Positions 25,187 through 35,099 are shown, numbered from the stretch's first letter. The stretch is DNA of 64,000 nt from Inquilinus ginsengisoli_A (GCF_031453975.1 NZ_JAVDPW010000001.1:780418-844417), one strand, 5' to 3'. Numbers and translations are program-made. The notes: a model not told the origin generated them from the letters alone.

Positions 25187-26974
25187 CTACAGAACGAAGT
25201 CGCTTGCGCTCAGCGACGGCACAGCCGCTCCGATCTCGAAATCGGCATGCCCGTCCCCGTTGATGTCACCGCTGACAATCCCGCCGGCAAAGCGCAGCTC
25301 CCCGGCATGGCCGCTGAAGGCGGCGGCGCCGATGAAGCTGAAGGCCTGATTGCCGGACACGCCGGCGGCGGCATCGATGTAGGACAGATCGATCTTGTCC
25401 TGCCCGGCGGTGAAGTCAGTGATCACGTCGCGATTGGCGCCGACCGCGGAATCGCCCGGGGTGATGAAACGGTAGGTGTCCACCGCGTCCCCGCCTGTGA
25501 GGATGTCCTTGCCGGCGCCGCCGTCCAGGAGATCCTTCCCAAGGCCGCCGCTGAGGATGTCATCGCCGCCGAGCCCGACCAGGGCATTGTTCCCGTCATT
25601 GCCGACGAGGCGGTTGGCGCCGGCATTGCCGATGGCGGTCAGGCCCCACAGCCCGAAGAACTGCACGTTCTCGACGTTCTGCACCGTGCTATCCAGGATC
25701 GTCGAGTAGCAGGTCACAACCCAGTCGTTGCCTTCGCCCGCCTTCTCGTTCACCACGTCGCTGCGGTTGTCGATGTAGTAGACATCGTCGCCCACGCCTC
25801 CCGTCATGACATCGGCGCCGCTGTTGCCGACGAGCGTATCGTTGCCATCGCCCCCTTTCAGGGCGTCGTTCTCGGCTCCGCCGCGGATGAGGTCGTTGCC
25901 GGCACCGCCGTCGAGGCAGTCCGTTCCGGCGCCGCCGTCGATGGTGTCATTGTCGGCGCCGCCGTCGATCTCGTCGATCCCATCGCCGCCGAGGATGATG
26001 TCGCGGCCGCCATCGCCGAACAGACGGTCGTCGCCGAGGCTGCCGGAGATCGCGTCGTCGCCCGCGTCGCCGTGGGCCTTGTCATTGCCAGCGCCGCCGT
26101 CGATCGTGTCCTTGCCGTCGCCGCCCTCGAGGATGTCCTGGTCGAGGCCACCGCCGAGGACGTCGTTGCCGGCGCCCCCCAGGATCAGGTCATCGCCTTC
26201 GTAGCCGCTCAGCAGATCGGTGCCCGCGCCTCCATCCAGCCTATCGTTGCCAGCATCGCCGACGATGATGTCCAGCCCGTCGCCGCCAGTGATGATGTCG
26301 TCGCCTAGGCCACCATAGATCGTGTCGTCGTCATTGCCGCCGTCGATCACGTCACGGCCGTCGCCGCCGTCTATGAGATCGTCGCCGTTCTCGCCAAACA
26401 GATGATCATCGCCTGCATTGCCGTTGAGCCGGTCCGCATCGTCGCCGCCGCGGAGCCGATCGGTGCCGTCACCGCCGTTCAGGAGGTCGAGCCCCGTGCC
26501 ACCCCAAAGGACGTCGTCGCCGGCGTCGCCATAGAGGATGTCGTTTCCGCTGTCGCCGTTCAGGCCATCGGCGTCGCCGCCGCCCCAGATGCGGTCATCG
26601 CCGGTCCCGCCATTGAGCGTATCCGCGCCCATACCGCCATACAGTAAGTCATTGCCATCGTCGCCATCGATCCGGTCGTCGCCGCTGCCCCCGTCCAGCG
26701 TGTCGTTGCCGCCGCCGCCATTCAGGGTATCGGTGTCGTCGCCACCGTATAGCGTGTCCTTGCCGTCGCCACCGTCGAGATTGTCCAGGCCAGCACCACC
26801 GGACAGTGTGTCATCGCCTCCGTTGCCGTGGACGAAATCATCGCCATCGTTGCCCGCCAATATGTCGTTTCCGTCGAGACCGGAGACGATGTCGTTTCCG
26901 GCCAATGCGTCAATAGTGTCGGATCCGTTCGACCCCGTGATCACGTCGTCGCCTGATGTCGGGAAGGTTGCCAT
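25187..26974 (-). CDS. Large RTX calcium-binding repeat protein
   Basis: 595 aa from the ATG at 26974, behind GAGGAAA. From residue 8 onward it is an almost unbroken run of more than 40 nonapeptide calcium repeats (DGNDxLxGG type) to about residue 430, one non-repeat stretch (WVVTCYSTILDSTVQNVENV), then more repeats. A serralysin-like C-terminal domain (YRFITPGDSAVGANRDVITD) ends SLSASDFVL. It has no N-terminal signal and no catalytic domain, so it should be exported by type I secretion and fold on meeting calcium outside. It is a likely matrix or adhesion protein. The C-terminal domain closely resembles that of the gene at 20369 (GNQAFSFIGAA vs GNQAFTFIGTA). Confidence 0.92.
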   Translation of the reverse strand: MATFPTSGDDVITGSNGSDTIDALAGNDIVSGLDGNDILAGNDGDDFVHGNGGDDTLSGGAGLDNLDGGDGKDTLYGGDDTDTLNGGGGNDTLDGGSGDDRIDGDDGNDLLYGGMGADTLNGGTGDDRIWGGGDADGLNGDSGNDILYGDAGDDVLWGGTGLDLLNGGDGTDRLRGGDDADRLNGNAGDDHLFGENGDDLIDGGDGRDVIDGGNDDDTIYGGLGDDIITGGDGLDIIVGDAGNDRLDGGAGTDLLSGYEGDDLILGGAGNDVLGGGLDQDILEGGDGKDTIDGGAGNDKAHGDAGDDAISGSLGDDRLFGDGGRDIILGGDGIDEIDGGADNDTIDGGAGTDCLDGGAGNDLIRGGAENDALKGGDGNDTLVGNSGADVMTGGVGDDVYYIDNRSDVVNEKAGEGNDWVVTCYSTILDSTVQNVENVQFFGLWGLTAIGNAGANRLVGNDGNNALVGLGGDDILSGGLGKDLLDGGAGKDILTGGDAVDTYRFITPGDSAVGANRDVITDFTAGQDKIDLSYIDAAAGVSGNQAFSFIGAAAFSGHAGELRFAGGIVSGDINGDGHADFEIGAAVPSLSASDFVL

Positions 26975-27681
26975 CGTTTCCTCATGGATTGAAATAAGAG
27001 CGGCGCATTTGGCTAAGAAAGAAGACCAATGCCGCGGTACTAAAGATCTCAGATCCGAATGGCGGCCTAGCCCTGAGATCAAATCGATTGCAATTTGCTC
27101 AAATAATCACGGAATTAGTCCATTTATCAGTTCGGACGTATGATGACATTCAAAAATCGGATAAGGGTCGATCGGAATGGACAGAAAGAAGGCGGAAAAT
27201 CTAAAAATATGTGCTGCCTCAGGCGTCCGGAGGAGTGCGGGATTGCGAAGGCCATGCATCGAATGGATAGGATCGGCCGAAGACTTCAAGTCGAGATAGA
27301 CCTTTGCCGGAGGTTCCTCGCCATTGTTCTGTTGTGAGAAGGGATGGCGTCGGGCCTGTCGGGATGTCGGGCCTGTCGGGATATGGCCGGCACCGCCGGT
27401 ATCAGGGCTGTGATTTTCCGCTGCCTTGATGTGATCTTCGCCTCGGTGTTGATCCGATCAAACAGAAAGCGCCGATCCTGCCGCCAATATATACAAAAGC
27501 GGTACTCGTGTTTGACGATTTTCACTCTATCATGAAAAGGTCAGATAGTTATTCGTCGTATGTAGTTGCAGATGGCGCCGGGAATATGGTGCTCGCGAGA
27601 CCGGATCTGAGGATTTCTTAGCAGAAATCGAATGGCAGCGCGGAGCCGGCTGGTTCGGCGCCTCATCTGGACGGATCCAAG
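26975..27681. other. Divergent promoter region between the RTX and LysM genes
   Basis: About 700 bases, AT-rich relative to the rest of the window, especially 26990-27200 and 27460-27560. It lies between divergently transcribed genes and must hold promoters for both. It contains a short tandem duplication at 27350-27383. No convincing small gene is seen. Confidence 0.5.
27350..27383 (+). repeat. Two tandem copies of a 17-bp unit
   Basis: TCGGGCCTGTCGGGATG followed directly by TCGGGCCTGTCGGGATA; only the last base differs. Probably a recent slippage duplication in the divergent promoter region. Confidence 0.8.
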
Positions 27682-28776
27682 GTGAAACATGCTCTCCTGA
27701 TCTATGGCGCCGTGCTCGCGGTCTTTCCGGCGTCATCCACGATCCTATACCGGCTTTCGACCGAGTCATCGGATCCGCAACAGGCCGAACTGTCGCCGCC
27801 GTCGCCATTGCCCGGCAGTCATGGCGGCGTTGCCTCGCTGGAGCTCCCGTCGCCTTCGGCTGCGGGCGGGCACGAGACCGGTCAGGACGCGGCGGTGAAT
27901 GCGGCGAACGAGACCCTCCTGCGGTTCGACGCAATCCGAATCAATTCGAGTGGATACCAGGTGATCGCCGGGAAGGGGCCTGCTGGAGCCCAGATCATCC
28001 TGTTCGATGGCGCAGAGGCGATCGGGTCGGTCGATGCCGATCCCAATGGCGACTGGGTCTTCGTCTCGGAGGCGCCGATCGCGCCCGGCGACCATCAGCT
28101 TTCGCTCAGTGCGACGCGCGACGGTCGCACGACGACGTCCACCGATATCGCGCTGGTCATCGTCCCTTCACGCGGCGGCACCATCGAAGGCATGGCGGCG
28201 GGACCGGGCCAGGGCGACGGCAAGCCGCTCGTCTTCGTGGTTCCGAAGACCGGCGGTGCCTCCACCATCCTGCAGGGTCCGGATGAGGCCGCCGCGGCGC
28301 TGCCCGGCCTGTCCATTGATGTCATTGATTATGGCGAAGACGGCGCGGTCATCATCAGCGGTCACGGCGCCGCTGCCGCCCTGGTCCGGCTCTATCTTGA
28401 CGACGATCCGATCGGCGAAGGCTGGATCGACGCAGCGGGTGCTTTCCGGATCTCGCCGGACCGGCCGATCGCCCCGGGCACTTATCGCCTGCGGGCCGAC
28501 CAACTGAATGCCGACGGCCGGGTGACCGACCGCACGGAGACGCCGTTCCGGCGCGCAGCCCCCGCCGACCTCGTCCTGGCCCGGGGCAAGGTTGTCGTCC
28601 AGCCGGGCAACAGCCTATGGCGGATCGCGCACAGCGCGTATGGACGGGGCACCCACTACACCATCATCTACATGGCCAACCGCGTCCAGATCCGCGATCC
28701 GGACCTGATCTATCCGGGCCAGATCCTCACCGTTCCCACATCCCAGACGTCAGCGGCAACCGGCAGCAGATCGTGA
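27682..28776 (+). CDS. LysM peptidoglycan-binding protein with Ig-like domains
   Basis: 364 aa starting at a GTG (27682); no better start is near. An N-terminal hydrophobic stretch (ALLIYGAVLAVFPASSTILY) acts as signal or membrane anchor. Two Ig/BON-like beta domains follow (about 85-155: GPAGAQIILFDGAEAIG...; about 210-285), each of the extracellular type with a GxW(V/I) strand. The C-terminal LysM (about 300-355) has VVQPGNSLWRIAHSAYGRG and YPGQILTVP. It is envelope-anchored and binds cell wall. Such proteins are common in alphaproteobacteria, function not known in detail. The SGNH hydrolase gene follows 70 bases later and may share its transcript. Confidence 0.85.
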   Translation: MKHALLIYGAVLAVFPASSTILYRLSTESSDPQQAELSPPSPLPGSHGGVASLELPSPSAAGGHETGQDAAVNAANETLLRFDAIRINSSGYQVIAGKGPAGAQIILFDGAEAIGSVDADPNGDWVFVSEAPIAPGDHQLSLSATRDGRTTTSTDIALVIVPSRGGTIEGMAAGPGQGDGKPLVFVVPKTGGASTILQGPDEAAAALPGLSIDVIDYGEDGAVIISGHGAAAALVRLYLDDDPIGEGWIDAAGAFRISPDRPIAPGTYRLRADQLNADGRVTDRTETPFRRAAPADLVLARGKVVVQPGNSLWRIAHSAYGRGTHYTIIYMANRVQIRDPDLIYPGQILTVPTSQTSAATGSRS

Positions 28777-28846
28777 ACGGCCTCCGCCACCGCGATGAAT
28801 CGCGGGGGTCGCAGGCACGGGACGTGGCATCCCGCGCCGATAGGTG

Positions 28847-29584
28847 ATGAAGATCCTGGCCCTGATCCTTGCCGCCCTGGTGGTCGCAGTCGCGCTCGAA
28901 TCCCAGCTTCCACAGCGCGTCATGGCGCGGTTCCTGCCCGATGCCGCCTTCATCCAGCCCCGGCACCGCGTGGATCCGTTGCCCGTGGAGCTGTCGCGGC
29001 TGTACCCCACGATCCATGCCGACATCGTGATGCTGGGTGACAGCATCACCGCCGCGCCGCAGTGGAGCGAACTTTTGCCCGGCCGCGATGTCGTCAACCG
29101 GGGAGCATCCGGCGACACGGTGGGCGAGATCCTGGGGCGGATCAATGCCGTCACCAGGCTGCGGCCGCGTCTCGTCTTCGTGCTGGCCGGGACCAATGAC
29201 CTCGGATACGGCACGCCGCCGGCCGCGCTGCTGCAGCCCTTCCGGACTCTGATCGATGAGCTGCGGAAGACGGGGGCAGGGGTCGTCGTCCAGTCCGTCC
29301 TCTACGTCACGGATGACCACGCCTGGCCCGACGTCCGGCGCCATTGGGACTTTCGCCGCAACGATCAGATCCGCGTCCTGAACGAGGGCTTGAGGGCGCT
29401 CGCCACCGAGACCGGCAGCGACTATCTCGATCTCAATGCCGGGCTCGCCCCGAACGGGGCGCTGCCGGCCGAGCTGACCACGGACGGCCTGCATCTCAGC
29501 GCCGCGGCCTATATCCGTTGGGCGGCGATGGTGGAGGCTTATCTGCGGTCCGCCCGGGCTGGTGTAAAGGCCACCGGCGGCTGA
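28847..29584 (+). CDS. SGNH/GDSL-type esterase or acyl hydrolase
   Basis: 245 aa. A signal anchor (ILALILAALVVAVALE) is followed by the four SGNH blocks: LGDSITA (Ser), NRGASG (Gly), GTNDLG (Asn) and DGLHLS (Asp/His). Block spacing matches the family. The enzyme is envelope- or periplasm-exposed and removes acyl groups from lipids, sugars or wall components; given the glycan locus that follows, deacetylation of polysaccharide is a reasonable idea but unproven. An ATG is at 28847, preceded in frame by a GTG at 28844. Confidence 0.88.
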   Translation: MKILALILAALVVAVALESQLPQRVMARFLPDAAFIQPRHRVDPLPVELSRLYPTIHADIVMLGDSITAAPQWSELLPGRDVVNRGASGDTVGEILGRINAVTRLRPRLVFVLAGTNDLGYGTPPAALLQPFRTLIDELRKTGAGVVVQSVLYVTDDHAWPDVRRHWDFRRNDQIRVLNEGLRALATETGSDYLDLNAGLAPNGALPAELTTDGLHLSAAAYIRWAAMVEAYLRSARAGVKATGG

Positions 29585-29884
29585 GGCTCGGGACGCGCGG
29601 GGCGGTGCCGCTCCTGCCTCCATCCGCTGAGCTACTCATCCGTTTGGCCGTCGACCTGCGGTGGCATCGACCGGATGGGGGAGGACGTCCTCACAACCGA
29701 CCGGTTCCCCATCTGTCTGTCGGGGGAGGGCGCTCCATCCGGCGGTGGCGAACACGAACGATTGCCGCGAAGTGCCCTCCGATCGGACCTCTCGGAATGG
29801 GGTCACCCGATGACATAGCCTCTAACTCAGGCCGTCTGGCCGGCAACAGGCCTGTCCGTCGCCGTCAAGCTGAGGGAGCATCGG
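29585..29884. other. Intergenic region before the glycan locus
   Basis: 300 bases with no gene recognised. GAGGGAG at 29871-29877 is the ribosome site of the next gene. The region probably carries the promoter of the first glycan gene. Confidence 0.45.
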
Positions 29885-30955
29885 ATGCGAGTTCTGGTTA
29901 CGGGGCACCGGGGGTATATCGGCACGGTGATGGTCCCGATGCTGCTGCAAGCGGGTCACAGCGTGACCGGATGCGACAGCGATCTCTATGAGCGGTGCAC
30001 CTACGAGGCCGGGGGCGACATCGCGGACGTCCCGAATATCCGCAAGGACATCCGGGACATCGTGCCGCGCGACCTGGAGGGCTTCGAGGCCGTGATCCAC
30101 TTGGCCGCCCTCTCGAACGATCCGCTGGGCGACCTCAATCCCGACATCACCTACAGCATCAACCACCTCGGCAGCGTGCATGTTGCCCAGGCTGCGAAGG
30201 CGGCGGGCGTCGGCCGCTTCCTGTTCGCCTCGTCGTGCAGCAACTATGGCCTGGCCGGCGACGAAATGGTGGACGAAAACGCGGCGCTCAATCCGGTGAC
30301 GGCCTATGGGCGGTCGAAGGTGTGGGCGGAGCGTGACATCTCCCACCTGGCCGACGACAGCTTCTGTCCGGTCTATTTCCGCCCGGCCACGGCCTATGGG
30401 CTGTCGCCTCGCATGCGCTTCGACATCGTCCTCAACAATCTGGTCGCCTGGGCGGTGACCAAGGGGCTGATCTATCTCAAGTCCGACGGCTCGCCCTGGC
30501 GGCCGATCGTCCACATCCAGGACATCTCGCGCGCCTTCCTGGCAGGTCTGCGCGCGCCGGCGGAGGCGGTGTTCAACCAAGCGTTCAATGTCGGCCGCAC
30601 CGAACACAACTACCGCATCCGGGAGATCGCCGAGATCGTGGCGGAGGTCGTCCCCGGCTGCCGTCTGGAGATCGCGGCGGACGCCGGACCCGACAAGCGG
30701 TCCTACCGGGTGAGTTTCGAGAAGATCGCCCGTGTCCTGCCGGAGTTCCAGCCGCAATGGGACGTGCACCGGGGGGCCGAGCAGCTCTATGCCGCCTATC
30801 GGTGCTCGCGCCTGACGCTGGAGGAGTTCGAGGGTCCCCGCTACCAGCGGATCAGCCATATCCGCAAGCTGATGGCGGATGGGGTCATCGGTGACGATCT
30901 CCGCCGCGCCGGCCGGACGGCCGCACACGGGTCGTCCGCTTGCGCCGCCGAGTGA
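29885..30955 (+). CDS. NAD-dependent sugar-nucleotide epimerase/dehydratase (extended SDR)
   Basis: 356 aa. The N-terminal GHRGYIG is the NAD-binding GxxGxxG motif; the catalytic part has SSCSNYG and YGRSK (Tyr-x3-Lys). It belongs to the extended short-chain dehydrogenases acting on NDP-sugars. Neighbours include a C-methyltransferase and glucose-1-phosphate cytidylyltransferase, so a CDP-sugar is the likely substrate (epimerase, reductase or dehydratase). The family does not settle which reaction. Confidence 0.85.
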   Translation: MRVLVTGHRGYIGTVMVPMLLQAGHSVTGCDSDLYERCTYEAGGDIADVPNIRKDIRDIVPRDLEGFEAVIHLAALSNDPLGDLNPDITYSINHLGSVHVAQAAKAAGVGRFLFASSCSNYGLAGDEMVDENAALNPVTAYGRSKVWAERDISHLADDSFCPVYFRPATAYGLSPRMRFDIVLNNLVAWAVTKGLIYLKSDGSPWRPIVHIQDISRAFLAGLRAPAEAVFNQAFNVGRTEHNYRIREIAEIVAEVVPGCRLEIAADAGPDKRSYRVSFEKIARVLPEFQPQWDVHRGAEQLYAAYRCSRLTLEEFEGPRYQRISHIRKLMADGVIGDDLRRAGRTAAHGSSACAAE

Positions 30956-31019
30956 CGCGGCCGAGCGGGGCGGAAACCGCCTCGCTCCCTTTGGGAAGGG
31001 CTGAGGCATTGGGTTTCGA

Positions 31020-31120
31020 ATGGATGGATGATTTTGGATGCTAATATTTTGCATCAAAAATACAAAAGAGATTGCTCAATGATTTGACCAGCAGATCAAT
31101 AAAATATCGCAATGAAGGAT
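31020..31120. promoter_or_regulatory. AT-rich leader before the GT2 gene
   Basis: A marked dip in GC with runs such as AATATTTTGCATCAAAAATA, between two GC-rich genes. Likely promoter region; no motif assigned. Confidence 0.4.
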
Positions 31121-31168
31121 GTATCGACTGCAGCTTCAGCCCTCAATGGGTGAAGACGAGGGATTGCT

Positions 31169-32167
31169 ATGATCACGAGCAGGTGCCGGGTCTCGATCGG
31201 CCTCCCGGTCTACAATGGCGAGAACTACCTGACCGAAGCTGTCGACTCGGTCCTGGTTCAGACCTTTGCGGATTTCGAACTGATCATCTGCGACAACGGG
31301 TCGACGGACCGGACCGAGGAGATCTGCCGCGGTTATGCCGCTGCGGATCCGCGGGTCCGATACCACCGCAATCCCCAGAACCTGGGGGCGAGCGCCAATT
31401 TCGGCCGCACCTTCGAACTGGCCAGGGGAGAGTACTTCCGATGGCTCGCTCATGACGACCTGCTGGCTCCGGAATGCCTCGAGCGCTGCGTCGCGGCGCT
31501 GGACCAGCAGCCGGACGCGGTCCTGGCCCAACCCTTGGTCGGCCTCATCGACGCGAAGGGGACGGTCAAGCTCATCAGCGATGACGGCCTCCAACCGGCC
31601 GCGTCGCCGCGCGTGTCTGAGCGCTTCGCGGCTCTGGTCCGCCATCCTCGCTATTGCTGGGAGGTCTTCGCGCTCGTCCGGCGGGATATCATGGCCAAGA
31701 CCGGCCTGCTGGCTCCGTTCTCCTGCTCGGATGTCGTCCTCTGCATCGAGCTGGGCTTGCTGGGCCGCTTCGCCCTGGTGCCCGAGCCGCTGTTCCTGAA
31801 TCGGGACCATCCTGATCGCTTCAGCCACGCCGTCCTGATCGACCGGGCCGCATCCTGGCGGTGGTGGAACAACAATGACCGCGCCCGCCTGCTGGATCTC
31901 TGCCCCACCTGGCAGGTTCAGTTGCACTCCCTGCGGGCGATCCGCAAGCATGTCACCAGCCGGACGGAGCGCCGGGGGCTGTATCTCGGGCTGCTGCGCC
32001 ATGTTCTCACCTGGCACACGCTGTCTCGGCTAGTGATCGAGCCGCTTACCGCGGCAGACCCCCGAATCCAGACCCTGGGGCGACGGGTCAAGGGCTGGCT
32101 GCGGGGCCGAAAGACGCCCGAATTCGGCCCGCCGGGGATCCGGCCCGGCTCCGAAGTCCCGAAATGA
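31169..32167 (+). CDS. Glycosyltransferase family 2
   Basis: 332 aa. A GT-A fold with N-terminal VSIGLPVYNGENYL, DNGSTD and the DXD-like WLAHDD (about 91-96) that binds the NDP-sugar through a metal. No transmembrane segments, so it works at the cytoplasmic face of the inner membrane, adding one sugar of the repeat unit. It sits between the NDP-sugar epimerase and a methyltransferase. Confidence 0.9.
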   Translation: MITSRCRVSIGLPVYNGENYLTEAVDSVLVQTFADFELIICDNGSTDRTEEICRGYAAADPRVRYHRNPQNLGASANFGRTFELARGEYFRWLAHDDLLAPECLERCVAALDQQPDAVLAQPLVGLIDAKGTVKLISDDGLQPAASPRVSERFAALVRHPRYCWEVFALVRRDIMAKTGLLAPFSCSDVVLCIELGLLGRFALVPEPLFLNRDHPDRFSHAVLIDRAASWRWWNNNDRARLLDLCPTWQVQLHSLRAIRKHVTSRTERRGLYLGLLRHVLTWHTLSRLVIEPLTAADPRIQTLGRRVKGWLRGRKTPEFGPPGIRPGSEVPK

Positions 32168-32218
32168 AGGGCGGCATCCGTGTCGGCGGAGAGGGCTCCC
32201 GGCTTGAAGGAACCGGTC

Positions 32219-33397
32219 ATGACCGTTGAGATCGCTTGTCCTGCCTGCGGCGGCGAGGTCGGCGCTTCATTCTACGACCTGCCCGCGATTCCCACCAACA
32301 GCTGCCTGCTGATCAACGATCGGAAGGCGGCGCTGGCCTTTCCGGTCGCCCCGCTGCGGCTGTGCCTCTGCCCGGGCTGCGGTTTCATCTTCAACGCCGC
32401 CTGGGAAGAGTCGCGGACGGTTTATTCGGAGGCCTATGAAGAGACCCAGGGCTTCTCCCCGACCTTCAACGCCTTTCATGAGCGTCTCGCCCGCCACCTG
32501 ATCGACCGGCATGGCCTGCACGGCAAGCGCGTGATCGAGATTGGCTGCGGCAAGGGCGAGTTTCTCGCGCTGCTGTGCCGGCTCGGGGACAATGAAGGGG
32601 TGGGCTACGACCCCACCTTCGTGCCGGGCCGCCTCGACGACGCCGCGGCCGGGCGCGTCCGGTTTCTCCGCGAGCTCTTCGACGAGACGACCGGGCCCAT
32701 CGCCTGCGACTTCCTGTGCTGCAAGATGACGCTCGAGCACATCCCGGATGTCGGCCGCTTCGTTGGCATGGTCCGCCGCGCCCTCGACGGGCAGGAGGGC
32801 ACCCGCGTCTTTTTCCAGGTGCCCAATGCCAAACTGGTCCTGCAGGACGAGGCGTTCTGGGACGTCTACTACGAGCACTGCTCCTACTTCACGGCGCACA
32901 GCCTGTCGGGCCTCTTCCAGCGCTGCGGCTTCGCTGTGGATCGCGTCTGGACCGACTATGACGACCAGTACCTGATGATCGAGGCCCGGCCGGCGAACGC
33001 ACCGGTGTCGGTCCCGGCCGACCACGCGGCGGTGACGGAGACCCGACAATGGGCCGATGCATTCAGGCAGGGCGTCGGGGCCACGATCGCAGCCTGGCGC
33101 GAGCAGCTGATGGAGGCCGCTGCGTCGGGCCGGCGGACGGTGCTCTGGGGGTCGGGCTCGAAGGCCGTCGCCTTCCTGACCACCGTAGGCCTCGACGGCG
33201 AGGTGGCTTCGGTCGTGGACATCAACCCATTCCGCCATGGCCGTTACCTGCCGGCCACGGGCCACGAGATCATATCGCCCGACGAGCTGTCCACGACGCC
33301 GCCCGACCTGGTGGTGGTGATGAACTCCGTCTACCGCGACGAGATCCGGAAGATGCTGCAAGCCCAGGGGTGCGTCCCCGAGCTCCGGTGCCTCTAG
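32219..33397 (+). CDS. NovU-like class I SAM methyltransferase
   Basis: 392 aa from the ATG at 32219, seven bases after GAAGGA. It shows an N-terminal zinc-binding part (CPACGG, CPGCG), SAM motif VIEIGCGKGEFL, and the C-terminal GSGSKAVAFL and VVDINPFRHG signature of the sugar C-methyltransferase group. The catalytic pair is kept: Tyr217 and His220 in YYEHCSYF. It is closest to the gene at 10069. Together with the gene at 35425 it suggests that two methylated sugars, or two positions, are made in this glycan. Confidence 0.8.
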   Translation: MTVEIACPACGGEVGASFYDLPAIPTNSCLLINDRKAALAFPVAPLRLCLCPGCGFIFNAAWEESRTVYSEAYEETQGFSPTFNAFHERLARHLIDRHGLHGKRVIEIGCGKGEFLALLCRLGDNEGVGYDPTFVPGRLDDAAAGRVRFLRELFDETTGPIACDFLCCKMTLEHIPDVGRFVGMVRRALDGQEGTRVFFQVPNAKLVLQDEAFWDVYYEHCSYFTAHSLSGLFQRCGFAVDRVWTDYDDQYLMIEARPANAPVSVPADHAAVTETRQWADAFRQGVGATIAAWREQLMEAAASGRRTVLWGSGSKAVAFLTTVGLDGEVASVVDINPFRHGRYLPATGHEIISPDELSTTPPDLVVVMNSVYRDEIRKMLQAQGCVPELRCL

Positions 33398-33500
33398 CCA
33401 TGCCCGACCACCCGTTCGACGGTGGCCAGCGCGCTGCCGGACCATCCACCCTCTCGTCCCGTGCCGCCGGGACATTGCCGTCGTCCCCCGGAGAACGCCC

Positions 33501-35099
33501 GTGATCGGCCGGAAGATCGCCTTCGCCGTATCGGCCTCGTGGCTCAGCCAGGTGATCCGGATCGGGCTCAACCTGCTGATCCTGCCGATCATGTTCCATG
33601 CGATGAACCCCGAGGAGCTCGGGCTATGGCTGGTTCTCGGCCAGAGCACGATCTTCCTCAGCATCCTCATGGAGGCCGGCCTCACCCCCACCATCACCCG
33701 GCGGATCGCCTTCGTGGCGGGTCGGAGCCTGTCCGGACCCGACCGGCCCCTGGATGAGAAGTCGCGGCGCGATCTTTCGGATATGCTGGCATCCGGGCGC
33801 ATCGCTTACCGCTTCGTGTCGATCGGCGTCTTCGCCGTCACCTTCGGGCTGGGCAGCCTGTATCTCTGGAATCTGGAGCTGCGGCAGGTCTCGCCGACCA
33901 CGGCATGGATCGCCTGGATCCTGCTGTGCCTCGGCTACGCAACCATGGCCTGGTCCGGCCTGTGGACGGCGCTGGCCACCGGCCTGGGCTACGTCGCCGC
34001 CGGCACCATCGCCTCCACCGCGGTCGGGATCGCTACCCTGCTGGCGCAGATGGTGGTGGTGCTGGCCGGCGGCGGCCTGCTCTGGCTCGCGATCGTCTCG
34101 GCGCTCGGCGGCGTCGTCGTCCGCCTCTCGCTGCGCCTCTATGTCCAGCGCCGGCAGCCGCACCTGTTCTCGGTGCCCGGCCGCTGGGATGGGGCGCTGA
34201 TGCGCGGCATGATGGCGCCGGCGATCCGGTCATGGCTCACGGCCGTCGGCTTCGCCGTGCTGTTCAAGACGGACCAGTACTTCATCGCGCTCTATGTCGA
34301 CACGGCGCAGGTGCCGGCCTACTACGCCATCTACACGCTGCTGCACAACCTCGCGATCCTGGCCCTGGCCCTGGGCCAGACGTCCAGCGTCTATGTCAGC
34401 CAACTCTGGCATAGCGGCACGATGGAGGAGATCCACGAGATCGTTCTGCGCAGCCTCCGGATCACGCTGATCCTGATGGTCTCCGGCGTGGCGACGCTTC
34501 TAGTCGTGGGTCAGGATCTCATCGGCGTGTGGGTCGGCCCCGACCATTTCGCGGGCTTTCCGGTGCTGACCGCCCTGGGCGTCATGTTCGTGCTGTGCGT
34601 TCAGCAGAACGCGATCCTCACCTTCGCCCGAGCGACCGAGAACGAGATCTACGCCGTTCCCTTTCTACTCGCAGGCGGGCTGGCCCTCTTCCTGTCCTGG
34701 AAGCTGGTGCCGCATCTGGGGCTGCTTGGCGCCGCGCTGGCGACGCTGCTCGCCCAACTGCTGACGACCAACTGGATTGTACTGCGCGACGGCTTGCGGC
34801 GGCTGCGGGTATCGATCGCCACCTATGGCCGGACCTGCCTGCTGCCGCTGCTACCGGTCTCGCTGGTAACCTATTTCGCCACGATGACGGTGGCGGGCGG
34901 ATCGCTGCTGCCGAGCGCTCTCGACCGACTGCTGGCCGGTGCTGCCGTCGGGGTATCCGTGTGCCTGGCCAGCCTTTGGCTGTTCGGCCTAAGCCCCGGC
35001 AACAGGTCACAGATCGCCGGCGTGCTGCGCGCCGCCCTGCGTCGGCGCCGGCATGCGGGCCGGAGCCAGGCGGAGCCGCCGCCGATCCCTCCCGGATGA
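33501..35099 (+). CDS. Wzx-type polysaccharide flippase
   Basis: 532 aa starting at a GTG. About 12-14 hydrophobic segments spread through the protein, with few charges, and the N-terminal WLSQVIRIGLNLLILPIM pattern of the MOP/PST flippase superfamily. It should move lipid-linked repeat units across the inner membrane. It is the flippase expected for a Wzy-dependent pathway whose initiating transferase (41749), polymerase-like protein (44074) and co-polymerase (59284) are in the same window. The N-terminal start codon is a guess based on the good TM1. Confidence 0.88.
   Translation: MIGRKIAFAVSASWLSQVIRIGLNLLILPIMFHAMNPEELGLWLVLGQSTIFLSILMEAGLTPTITRRIAFVAGRSLSGPDRPLDEKSRRDLSDMLASGRIAYRFVSIGVFAVTFGLGSLYLWNLELRQVSPTTAWIAWILLCLGYATMAWSGLWTALATGLGYVAAGTIASTAVGIATLLAQMVVVLAGGGLLWLAIVSALGGVVVRLSLRLYVQRRQPHLFSVPGRWDGALMRGMMAPAIRSWLTAVGFAVLFKTDQYFIALYVDTAQVPAYYAIYTLLHNLAILALALGQTSSVYVSQLWHSGTMEEIHEIVLRSLRITLILMVSGVATLLVVGQDLIGVWVGPDHFAGFPVLTALGVMFVLCVQQNAILTFARATENEIYAVPFLLAGGLALFLSWKLVPHLGLLGAALATLLAQLLTTNWIVLRDGLRRLRVSIATYGRTCLLPLLPVSLVTYFATMTVAGGSLLPSALDRLLAGAAVGVSVCLASLWLFGLSPGNRSQIAGVLRAALRRRRHAGRSQAEPPPIPPG

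Noticed and set aside
25247..26308. Plus-strand frame opposite the large RTX gene
   Set aside because: Arises from the repetitive Gly/Asp codons of the RTX gene; Ala/Val-rich repeats only.
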